Shown piece after piece: positions 1-5,383 of a DNA stretch of 5,383 nt (positions within the stretch are counted from its first letter, which is position 1; each line of letters starts with the position of its first letter). Origin of the DNA: an uncultured Selenomonadaceae bacterium (GTDB lineage: Bacteria > Bacillota > Negativicutes > Selenomonadales > Selenomonadaceae); contig CAJOKY010000173.1 in NCBI GenBank assembly GCA_905235425.1, positions 1 through 5,383 of the forward strand. The letters are read 5' to 3'. Under the pieces are notes generated by a model that saw only the letters and a program-made list of their open reading frames with translations, did no database searches and was not told the origin of the DNA. The position numbers and the translations under genes were made by a program.

Positions 1-1881
1 AAAGAAAATATTGTCAACCTCTACGATATCACCGGCAAAAAGAAACAAACTGTCTACTACGCAAACGACTCTAGAAACGAACTTACCGGCGACAACTCAG
101 CTAATGTATTTGTCGGCAGTTGGAACAATACAGTGAACGACGTTAAGATTACCGGCGGCAGTGGCAATGATACGGCATTTGGCGGCGAAGGCGATACCTT
201 CGATCTCGGCAACGGTGACAACTACCTTGAACTTGCGACTACTAGATCCGGCGCGGCTACCATTGAACTTACCGCGACTTACGGCAACACGACGGTTAAA
301 GGCTTTGATACCGACAAAGATATAGTGAAATTAAATGCGGCAAACGGGCAAGTCTACTACACGGCGGACAGCTTGATATTCACCAACGCCAACGGTCAAG
401 CCTCACTCAGCATTCAAGATATTTCTGCAACAGAAGAAAAAGGCGGAGAAGGCATTGCTTATGTCAATGTGAATATTGATGACAGTAGCGACAGTAGCGA
501 CGACCCGATAAAAACTGCAGTGGCGCGTGAAGGTATGGCAATTAAAGTTCAAGATAACGGTGCGACAGCTTATGTGGGACAAAATTCAGGCGTTGTTTTA
601 GACAGTTTCGGCGGCAACATAAATTTGGATGACGGCACAGGCAATATCGGCATTAAAGCCGTAACATTCAGAGGCATTACTTCAGTAAAAGGCGGCAGCA
701 GTGAAATTGATATTATCGGCTCTTCTACCGTAAGCAACACGCTTGAGGCAGGTACAGGCGGTGGCAGTATTTGGGGCAAAGGCGCGGCAGGCGATTTACT
801 TATTGCCAACAATGATGATACAAAGACGAAGAGGACCGAATTTATATTTGCAAACGGCGACGGCAACGATACTATTTCAAATCTCAATAACACAGACGAC
901 ATTGTGTCAATTTCCGGCAGTACCTCAACAAGCATTACCACTTCCGGCAATGATGTTGTCATTAAATATACCGATACAGGCGACACTATGACGATTAAAG
1001 ACGCGGTAGGCAAAAAATTCAATATCAGCAGTGTTGCAGGTTCTGAATATCTTATCAGCGTCGGTAAAAATTCTGTTGAATTCGACGGTAGCGACGGAGT
1101 TTACTACGCGGCTGAAGCCAATTCCTCACTCATCGTTAGTGAAGGTTATTCGGGTGAAATTGACCTTAAAGGCGACGGCAATTACACGCTTAGCGCCAAT
1201 ATAAACATTGTTGACGCCTCCAACTCATCCGAAAATATCAATATTATCGGCAATGGTTTTGCAAACACGTTAAAAGCAAGTAAAGGCTACTCGACGCTTT
1301 TCGGCGGTGCGGGAATTGTTACTGACGATCTGTTGATCGGCAATACTGGTACATCCCAAGCAGATGTTTTCCGTTACAAGAACGGCTTAGGGCAGGATAC
1401 TATTTCAGGCGCAAAGAGTGGCGACATAATCGATTTCTACGACATTAAAAATTTAACCTCTGCCAAATCCATAATGATTTTGGAATATTCATCAAACGCC
1501 ATGACGCTTCAGGTAGGTACCGGTTCAAACTGCACCTTGAAAATAGTTGATAGTGACATTACAAATATGAAGTTTAAATTCAAAAATGGAGATCCTTGTG
1601 ACTGGAGTGAGTTTTCTACAAACGTACGCAAAAAGAGCGGCGTAAATACAAGCGCCGATCTTGCCGACGATTACTGGGAAAATGACGTTTACGCCAATGA
1701 ACTGCTTGACGGCGATGCGTCCTTAGTGCAAAGTGACAGTGCGGCGCTTACCTTCGACAGCACGGATAAAACTATTTCGTACGTCAGCGCGGAACTTTTG
1801 ACAGGCGATATTCAATTCAGCGTGACAAGCGGCGAACAGGTTTACAATTTCGGTGAAATGGTTAAGAAACATAACGGATAA
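1..1881 (+). CDS. RTX/beta-roll-like repetitive, probably secreted protein (C-terminal part; 5' end outside window)
   Basis: The frame is open from base 1 to a TAA at 1879-1881 (626 codons), so the N-terminus lies to the left. The first in-window start candidate (GTG at 133) has no ribosome-binding site, and the 44 codons before it read in the same style. Composition is rich in Gly, Asp, Asn, Ser and Thr, poor in Cys (two residues, near window residues 511 and 533), with no membrane segment. Degenerate RTX-type turns are visible: GGSGNDTAFGGEGD (about residues 52-65), NGDGNDTISN (285-294) and NGLGQDTISG (461-470). Two tandem modules of about 160 residues (about 187-344 and 366-526) follow a related, diverged first module (about 20-141) and an acidic Asp/Ser linker (161-168). 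A distinct tail of about 100 residues ends the protein. RTX proteins bind calcium and usually leave diderm cells by type I secretion; adhesin or surface function here is inference. Enzymatic domains, if any, would lie upstream of the window. Confidence 0.8.
   Translation, partial: KENIVNLYDITGKKKQTVYYANDSRNELTGDNSANVFVGSWNNTVNDVKITGGSGNDTAFGGEGDTFDLGNGDNYLELATTRSGAATIELTATYGNTTVKGFDTDKDIVKLNAANGQVYYTADSLIFTNANGQASLSIQDISATEEKGGEGIAYVNVNIDDSSDSSDDPIKTAVAREGMAIKVQDNGATAYVGQNSGVVLDSFGGNINLDDGTGNIGIKAVTFRGITSVKGGSSEIDIIGSSTVSNTLEAGTGGGSIWGKGAAGDLLIANNDDTKTKRTEFIFANGDGNDTISNLNNTDDIVSISGSTSTSITTSGNDVVIKYTDTGDTMTIKDAVGKKFNISSVAGSEYLISVGKNSVEFDGSDGVYYAAEANSSLIVSEGYSGEIDLKGDGNYTLSANINIVDASNSSENINIIGNGFANTLKASKGYSTLFGGAGIVTDDLLIGNTGTSQADVFRYKNGLGQDTISGAKSGDIIDFYDIKNLTSAKSIMILEYSSNAMTLQVGTGSNCTLKIVDSDITNMKFKFKNGDPCDWSEFSTNVRKKSGVNTSADLADDYWENDVYANELLDGDASLVQSDSAALTFDSTDKTISYVSAELLTGDIQFSVTSGEQVYNFGEMVKKHNG
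481..504 (+). repeat. Short 9-bp direct repeat coding an Asp/Ser linker
   Basis: GACAGTAGC occurs twice head to tail (481-489 and 490-498), followed by GACGAC. It encodes DSSDSSDD, a flexible acidic linker between the first and second modules of the RTX-like protein. Slipped-strand length changes here would stay in frame because the unit is three codons long. Confidence 0.6.
559..1578 (+). repeat. Two tandem protein-level repeat modules within the RTX-like gene
   Basis: Module one covers about 559-1032 and module two about 1096-1578. At the protein level they align along their length: a beta-strand-like block, then an IDIIGSSTVSNTLEAG versus INIIGNGFANTLKAS block, then GDLLIANN versus DDLLIGNT, then FIFANGDGNDTIS versus FRYKNGLGQDTIS, then TDDIVSI versus SGDIIDF. 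DNA identity is low apart from short shared runs such as GATACTATTTCA, so the duplication is old or under diversifying drift. Boundaries are by eye and may be off by ten residues or so. Confidence 0.7.
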
Positions 1882-1924
1882 CGTTTAACCGTGAAAGGTA
1901 CGGCGGCGGTAAAATAAATTAATC

Positions 1925-1944
1925 GCGGCAGTTGATTCTGTCGC
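1925..1944. other. Intergenic hairpin of unknown role
   Basis: GCGGCAG at 1925-1931 pairs with CTGTCGC at 1938-1944 (seven pairs including one G-T) around the loop TTGATT. No T-tract follows on the + strand, so it is not a good terminator by itself. It lies 43 bp after the stop of the RTX-like gene and could protect the mRNA 3' end or be incidental. Confidence 0.35.
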
Positions 1945-1950
1945 ACGGCA

Positions 1951-1986
1951 AAAAAATTGGAGTGGATATTTCACCACTCCTTTTTT
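1951..1986. terminator. Bidirectional rho-independent terminator between convergent genes
   Basis: A perfect 7-bp stem, GGAGTGG (1959-1965) with CCACTCC (1974-1980), encloses an 8-nt loop. Six T follow on the + strand (1981-1986) and six A precede it (1951-1956), giving a U-tract in transcripts from either direction. It sits between the stop of the RTX-like gene at 1881 and the stop of the flavodoxin gene at 2005, so it can end both. Confidence 0.85.
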
Positions 1987-2004
1987 GTTGCGAAAATTTT
2001 TGTA

Positions 2005-2568
2005 TTAAAGTTTATCGTACCATTTTTTTAAATCGTCTTTAGATGTGCTTGCCGAAAATCTTTTGCCGTTTTTCCAAGTTGCGGCAGGACAAATTTTTTG
2101 TACGTGAGATTGACTGTTTTCAATGCCGCTGCCGCCGGACGTGCAAATCGGTACAATCGTCTTGCCGGTGAAATTGTAACTTTCCAAAAACGTATCGACA
2201 ATGCGCGGTTCCATATCCCACCAAATGGGATAAGCAAGTATAATCGTGTTGTAGCTGTCGAAGTTTTCAATTTTGCCGGTAATTTCAGGACGCGCCTTTT
2301 CATCTTTCATTTCAACGGACGAGCGCGATTTTTCATTGTGCCAATCCAAATCAGCGGACGTGTATTCTACTTTCGGCGTAATTTCAAAAAGATCAGCGCC
2401 TATGGTTGCTGAAAGATTTTTTGCAAGTTCGGCGGTGTGACCGTTTGCCGAGAAAAATACAACAAGCGTTTTACTTTGTGTGTCCATCTGCGCGGCGTTG
2501 GAACTGCCGCAAGCTGTCAGCAACAAAATCATAAATGCGGAAAATATGGCTGTAAAAAATTTCTTCAT
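2005..2568 (-). CDS. Flavodoxin-like lipoprotein
   Basis: The 187-residue product starts with a lipoprotein signal: Lys-Lys, a hydrophobic stretch (about 4-17) and the lipobox L-T-A-C with the acylated cysteine at 20, followed by GSSN. The rest is a flavodoxin fold of the short flavodoxin_4 type: TLVVFFSANGHTAELAKNL (about 34-52) matches strand one plus the FMN phosphate loop, AYPIWWDMEPRIVDTFLE (about 112-129) is the family's FMN-side segment, and ICTSGGSGIENS (about 141-152) the second flavin loop. It should bind FMN and carry electrons or act as a quinone/FMN reductase, but on the outer side of the cytoplasmic membrane, which is unusual. The ATG at 2566-2568 follows a GAGGT Shine-Dalgarno (2575-2579) that overlaps the end of the DUF2156 gene; the 4-nt gap suggests translational coupling. 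Family assignment is firm; partner and reaction are unknown. Confidence 0.9.
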   Translation of the reverse strand: MKKFFTAIFSAFMILLLTACGSSNAAQMDTQSKTLVVFFSANGHTAELAKNLSATIGADLFEITPKVEYTSADLDWHNEKSRSSVEMKDEKARPEITGKIENFDSYNTIILAYPIWWDMEPRIVDTFLESYNFTGKTIVPICTSGGSGIENSQSHVQKICPAATWKNGKRFSASTSKDDLKKWYDKL

Positions 2569-2572
2569 GGTG

Positions 2573-3457
2573 CTACCTCAATTTGACGTGAAACTTTTCA
2601 ATCATTTTGACGGGGTGATAAGACTCCTTAGCACTCCTAATGCCCGAAATACCCAAGTCTTCTTCGCGGTTAATATATTTTATGTCTTTCCACTCAAACG
2701 CGGCGAATTGGCGGTTTATGGCGGCGTACGCGCCTTTTACATCGAAGTCTGCCTTTTCAATATGAATAACCGCAGTATCTTCATTAAGCCGCTCACCGAA
2801 TGAAAACGCTATGACCTTACCTGCCAAAATAATCGCGCCGCCTTTTATGTCAAAAAAGTCGAAGTCGTCAAGCAGTTCAAGTATCGCGTCACGTTCAAAC
2901 GGCAGAGCCGGATATTCATTCAAATCGTGTTCAGTATACCAAACATTCAAACATTCGACGCACAAATTTTTCAGTTCGTCGGTGAAGTCAGAAACATACT
3001 GCGCGGAGGGAAATTGACTTGTAAAGGCGTTCAAATAATTTTTCTTGCTGTGATATTTTCGACCGGGCAAATTTATCAAATCCTGCGTCGAATACACGTA
3101 ATCGAAACGGTCACGTTGCGGCAGAAATTCAAAGCTTAAATCGGAAATTTTTTCAATCTGCACGACAAAATTTTTTTCAGCATTTATGAAAATGTATTCG
3201 GACGCGGGATTATTTTTGTACTCGGTAACAATCTTTCGCACAGCGCTTTCAATATTTTCATCCGCGCAGAAAGGCTGTAAAAATTTATCGCCGTACTTAA
3301 CAAATAGCACGTCGTCTTCTACCGTCCACTGCAAATTATAATATTTTCGCCACATATAAAAATTTGTGAAATTAAAGGCGGAATTTTCGTGGTACGTCAA
3401 GCGTAAATACTTATCAAAAATTTTTTTGTCGTCTTTGGTTAGTTCGCGAAAATTTAT
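2573..3457 (-). CDS. DUF2156 (GNAT-fold, MprF C-terminal-like) protein, probable AUA start
   Basis: A cytosolic protein of 294 residues if begun at ATA 3455-3457. Family motifs seen: FNFTNFYMWR near the N-terminus (about 28-37), GRKYHSKKNYLNAF (about 132-145), HIEKAD followed by KGAYAAIN (about 232-248), and NREEDLGISGIRSAKESYHP (about 263-282). These match the DUF2156 family, whose fold is shared with the C-terminal domain of phosphatidylglycerol lysyltransferase MprF and with GNAT acyltransferases. There is no flippase membrane domain, so lipid aminoacylation cannot be assumed; the substrate is unknown. The start needs comment. The first canonical start in frame is TTG at 3400, with no ribosome-binding site and after the usual family N-terminus has begun. 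The 19 codons before it read as a typical family start (NFRELTKDDKKIFDKYLRL after the initiator), and AAGGAGGT sits 7 nt before the ATA. I therefore extend the gene. It is 13 nt after the upstream gene's stop and 4 nt before the flavodoxin gene. Confidence 0.85.
   Translation of the reverse strand: MNFRELTKDDKKIFDKYLRLTYHENSAFNFTNFYMWRKYYNLQWTVEDDVLFVKYGDKFLQPFCADENIESAVRKIVTEYKNNPASEYIFINAEKNFVVQIEKISDLSFEFLPQRDRFDYVYSTQDLINLPGRKYHSKKNYLNAFTSQFPSAQYVSDFTDELKNLCVECLNVWYTEHDLNEYPALPFERDAILELLDDFDFFDIKGGAIILAGKVIAFSFGERLNEDTAVIHIEKADFDVKGAYAAINRQFAAFEWKDIKYINREEDLGISGIRSAKESYHPVKMIEKFHVKLR
2575..2579 (-). promoter_or_regulatory. Shine-Dalgarno of the flavodoxin gene, inside the preceding gene
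   Basis: GAGGT lies 6 nt before the ATG and overlaps the last sense codons and the stop (TAG, 2573-2575) of the DUF2156 gene. This fixes the start of the flavodoxin gene and argues for co-translation of the pair. Confidence 0.75.
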
Positions 3458-3464
3458 TGTGGTT

Positions 3465-3472
3465 ACCTCCTT
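3465..3472 (-). promoter_or_regulatory. Near-consensus Shine-Dalgarno deciding the DUF2156 start
   Basis: AAGGAGGT, complementary to the 16S rRNA 3' end, overlaps the TAA stop of the preceding gene (3471-3473). Seven nucleotides (3458-3464) separate it from ATA at 3457. No ATG, GTG or TTG lies at workable spacing in the DUF2156 frame, so it supports initiation at the ATA. Confidence 0.8.
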
Positions 3473-3932
3473 ATTTTTCTTTAGCTATGCCATGTTTCTT
3501 AATAAAGCCGTGATAAGTGTCAAGGCGGTTATTCAAGTCTTCAGATTCCTTTGTATATTTATCTTTGTCGGCAGGGCTTAAATCCTTAACAATGTTTTCG
3601 GAACTTATTACAAACATTGCAACGATTGAACGTCCAAGTTGAATACCCGCCGCCTTAGCTTCGGGGTCTTCCTCCAAATTTTTAAGGTTTTCTTTTGAAA
3701 TTTCCTGATCTTCTTTAAATTCGCCGATAATTGTGTTAAACAGTTCGTTCATATTTTTTTCGACGTAGGCATTTTGGTCAACCTCTGTCATCTGTACGTA
3801 CCGGCGCAGTTCAGGCTCTTTCTCTTTAAGTTTTTCTTCGGCAACTTGTTTAACGCCGCACATAGTCACGCCTAAAACTACGATACCGACCAATACCAAT
3901 GCGCCTATTATCATTAAAATTTTTTTTGCCAA
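3471..3932 (-). CDS. Small membrane-anchored hypothetical protein
   Basis: I do not recognise a family. The 153-residue product has MAKK followed by one hydrophobic segment (about 5-24) and then about 128 highly charged, Glu/Lys/Asp-rich residues predicted to be helical (for example EEKLKEKEPELRR at about 32-44 and KENLKNLEEDPEAK at about 80-93). A second mildly hydrophobic stretch (about 96-110, GIQLGRSIVAMFVISS) is more likely an amphipathic core helix than a membrane span. Cys25 lies at the end of the hydrophobic segment but is preceded by V-T-M, which is a poor lipobox, so a signal anchor with an extracytoplasmic domain is preferred. The start is TTG at 3930-3932, backed by AAAGGAGA (3941-3948) at 8-nt spacing. 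It is the first of three tightly spaced genes and follows the heptamer repeat tract, whose last unit ends about 6 nt before its Shine-Dalgarno. Confidence 0.75.
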   Translation of the reverse strand: MAKKILMIIGALVLVGIVVLGVTMCGVKQVAEEKLKEKEPELRRYVQMTEVDQNAYVEKNMNELFNTIIGEFKEDQEISKENLKNLEEDPEAKAAGIQLGRSIVAMFVISSENIVKDLSPADKDKYTKESEDLNNRLDTYHGFIKKHGIAKEK

Positions 3933-3940
3933 TTTAAAAA

Positions 3941-3948
3941 TCTCCTTT
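3941..3948 (-). promoter_or_regulatory. Shine-Dalgarno of the membrane-anchored protein gene
   Basis: AAAGGAGA lies 8 nt before TTG 3932 and decides this non-ATG start. No good -35/-10 pair is visible between it and the repeat tract. Confidence 0.7.
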
Positions 3949-3953
3949 GTCTA

Positions 3954-4065
3954 GCGGTTAGCTGTTGGCTGTTAGCTGTTAATGGCTAAAGGCTAAAGGC
4001 TAATGGCTAATGGCTAACCACTAATGGCTAATAGCTAATGGCTAATCGCTAATCTCTACCGGCTA
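3954..4065. repeat. Degenerate heptanucleotide tandem repeat (GCTAATG / GCTGTTA units)
   Basis: Read on the + strand, the tract parses into 7-bp units almost without interruption. Four units of type GCTGTTA (3954-3981: GCGGTTA, GCTGTTG, GCTGTTA, GCTGTTA) come first, then a 3-nt phase shift ATG (3982-3984), then eleven units of type GCTAATG (3985-4061: GCTAAAG twice, GCTAATG twice, GCTAACC, ACTAATG, GCTAATA, GCTAATG, GCTAATC twice, TCTACCG). A last partial unit GCTA (4062-4065) forms the stop codon of the flanking gene. On the - strand the unit reads ATTAGCC. It resembles, in unit length and style, the heptanucleotide short tandem repeats described in cyanobacteria. It fills nearly all of the 130-bp gap between two - strand genes. 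No coding sequence or promoter is evident in it. Confidence 0.9.
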
Positions 4066-5383
4066 CGCCAAATATTTTTTTGCAACAGCAAGCATTAACT
4101 TAATGCGATTCAGCTGATTTACTTCTGAAGATCCCGCGTCGCAGTCAATCGCCACAATATTAGCTCTTTCGTAACTTTCGCGCAGATTATGCATCACCCC
4201 TTTACCTGTAATGTGATTGGGCAGACAGCCGAAAGGTTGAAGGCAGACAATATTTTCCACGCCTTCTTCAATCAGTTTTACCATTTCGCCAGTCAAAAAC
4301 CAGCCTTCACCCGCCATATTGCCTACAGAAACGTGACGGCTTGCCAATTTCGCCAGCTCCTTGATTGAATGCGGTGCGCGAAAATGATTAGAGTCTTTCA
4401 ACGCATTTTTCATGGGACGGCGGAAAAATTCTATAAGCTGAATAAAAATTTCACTGAAAAGTTTATCCTTGTGACTGCCGCCCAAAAGTTTTTGCTTGGC
4501 AACGGCATCATACGCAGTATATAGGAAAAAGTCCGTGAAGTCCGGCATTACGACTTCTGCGCCTTCCGCCGCCAAAATCTTTTCAAGCTGATTGTTCGCG
4601 ACAGGGTGATATTTTACCAAAATTTCACCTACAATGCCAACTTTCGGCAATTCCAAATGCTCATCAATAGGAATTTCATCAAACTGCGCGACAAAATTTT
4701 TAACGTTACGGCGAAAAGTCAAGTAGTTGCCGTTCACCAAATCCGCCTTCGCAAGCGTCATACATTCGGCAAAAAGTTTATCCGTTTCACCGAGCCGAAT
4801 TTCATATGGACGCATTCTGTTTGAAACATTCATCAGCAGATCGCCGTAAATCGACGCCTTGATAGTGTCCATAAGACAATCGCGGCTTAATTCAAAGGCA
4901 TCCGTTTCATCCGGCAAACCGTAGCACGCAAAAACCGGTACCTGCGGATAACCGGCGAATTTCAATGCACGACGTAACACGCTGATATAATTCGTGGCAC
5001 GGCAAGCGCCGCAGGTTTGAAACAAAACTATCGACGTATGGTCGGGGTCGCACTCGCCGCTTTTCAACGCGCTGATAAGCTGTCCAATTACAACAATGGC
5101 GGGGTAGCACATATCATTATTGACGTAGCGTAAACCTAAATCAATCGCCGCCTTGTCGGGCAGGTCGGGAATTTGTATGCGGTAGCCGTACTTTTTCAAA
5201 ACGGCTTGAATCAGTTCAAAATGTATCGGCGCCATTTGTGGAGCCAAAATTGTATGCGTAGTTTTACAATCGGCGGTAAATCTGGGACGCGGTTTAATCT
5301 CAATCGGCGTGTACGGTACGGGAATTTTTCTTTTCAACGCGGCAAGCAGTGAACGCAGACGAATACGCGCCGCGCCTAAATTC
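4063..5383 (-). CDS. 2-hydroxyacyl-CoA dehydratase activase-related protein (COG3581/DUF2229-type region), C-terminal part
   Basis: The frame runs from the right edge to TAG at 4063-4065. The first in-window start candidate (TTG at 5337) has no ribosome-binding site, and the 15 codons before it are open, so the gene very probably starts outside the window. In this family the region often forms the C-terminus of proteins of well over 1000 residues that begin with ASKHA-type ATPase activase domains; that N-terminal part cannot be seen. Motifs, numbered from TTG 5337: NNDMCYPAIVVIGQLI (73-88), QTCGACRATNYI (107-118), VGEILVKYHPVANN (236-249), GEGWFLTGEM (343-352), LQPFGCLPNHITGKG (366-380) and EVNQLNRIKLMLA (405-417). 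The conserved cysteines suggest iron-sulfur binding. Related activases drive ATP-dependent electron injection into oxygen-sensitive dehydratases of amino-acid fermentation; the fused relatives have no settled substrate. It lies in the cytosol. Family assignment is firm, the exact role is not. Confidence 0.88.
   Translation of the reverse strand, partial: NLGAARIRLRSLLAALKRKIPVPYTPIEIKPRPRFTADCKTTHTILAPQMAPIHFELIQAVLKKYGYRIQIPDLPDKAAIDLGLRYVNNDMCYPAIVVIGQLISALKSGECDPDHTSIVLFQTCGACRATNYISVLRRALKFAGYPQVPVFACYGLPDETDAFELSRDCLMDTIKASIYGDLLMNVSNRMRPYEIRLGETDKLFAECMTLAKADLVNGNYLTFRRNVKNFVAQFDEIPIDEHLELPKVGIVGEILVKYHPVANNQLEKILAAEGAEVVMPDFTDFFLYTAYDAVAKQKLLGGSHKDKLFSEIFIQLIEFFRRPMKNALKDSNHFRAPHSIKELAKLASRHVSVGNMAGEGWFLTGEMVKLIEEGVENIVCLQPFGCLPNHITGKGVMHNLRESYERANIVAIDCDAGSSEVNQLNRIKLMLAVAKKYLA

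Noticed and set aside
133..135. GTG as the start of the RTX-like gene
   Set aside because: The frame stays open to base 1 with the same composition, and no Shine-Dalgarno precedes the GTG; it is an internal valine codon.
570..1022. A 150-codon hydrophobic open frame on the - strand
   Set aside because: It lies wholly antisense to the RTX-like gene; its Val/Leu/Pro/Ser bias mirrors the Asn/Asp/Gly codons of the real strand and it shows no family motif.
2028..2303. A 91-codon - strand frame within the flavodoxin gene, and several + strand frames at 2098-3581
   Set aside because: All overlap genes with strong family motifs and lack ribosome-binding sites or recognisable domains; they are shadows of the real frames.
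2573..3457. Calling the DUF2156 gene an MprF lysyl-phosphatidylglycerol synthase
   Set aside because: Only the C-terminal-type fold is present, without the membrane flippase domain, and single-domain relatives have no established substrate.
3855..3860. Lipobox around Cys25 of the small membrane-anchored protein
   Set aside because: The residues before the cysteine (V-T-M) do not fit the lipobox, which needs Gly, Ala or Ser at -1; a signal anchor fits better.
3954..4065. CRISPR array
   Set aside because: Units are 7 bp, contiguous and degenerate, with no spacers; this is a simple tandem repeat.
5335..5337. TTG as the start of the activase-related gene
   Set aside because: There is no ribosome-binding site, and the open frame continues to the window edge; the family region is usually part of a much longer protein.

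Overview
The window suggests an anaerobic, fermentative gut- or rumen-type bacterium, most likely a diderm Firmicute of the Negativicutes (Selenomonas or Acidaminococcus relatives). This rests on three things. There is a 2-hydroxyacyl-CoA dehydratase-activase type protein, a single-domain DUF2156 protein of the kind common in Firmicutes, and a glycine/aspartate-rich, RTX-like repetitive surface protein. Ribosome-binding sites are strong and start codons are often non-ATG. The lineage is an inference from gene content; no rRNA or tRNA is present to confirm it.

Layout. On the + strand, 1-1881 is the 3' part of a long open frame for a repetitive, RTX/beta-roll-like, probably secreted protein, entering from the left edge. 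A 123-bp convergent intergenic region (1882-2004) holds two hairpins; the second is a clear bidirectional terminator. Everything from 2005 to the right edge is on the - strand and reads leftwards: the C-terminal part of a large acyl-CoA dehydratase activase-related protein (4063-5383), a 130-bp gap filled by a degenerate 7-bp tandem repeat, a small membrane-anchored protein (3471-3932), a DUF2156/GNAT-fold protein (2573-3457) and a flavodoxin-like lipoprotein (2005-2568).

The last three - strand genes are packed like an operon, with gaps of 13 and 4 nt; in both junctions the Shine-Dalgarno sequence of the downstream gene overlaps the stop codon of the upstream one. Whether the activase-related gene belongs to the same transcript is open, because the repeat tract lies between. 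No shared pathway is proved. One gene is redox-related (flavodoxin), one belongs to a family tied to low-potential radical enzymology, one to a family related to the aminoacyl-transferase domain of MprF, and one is an unknown envelope protein.

The most notable points are an apparent AUA start codon for the DUF2156 gene, the heptanucleotide array that runs into the stop codon of the activase-related gene, an exported flavodoxin, and the modular repeats of the RTX-like protein. I see no CRISPR array, insertion sequence, phage gene, defence system or RNA gene.
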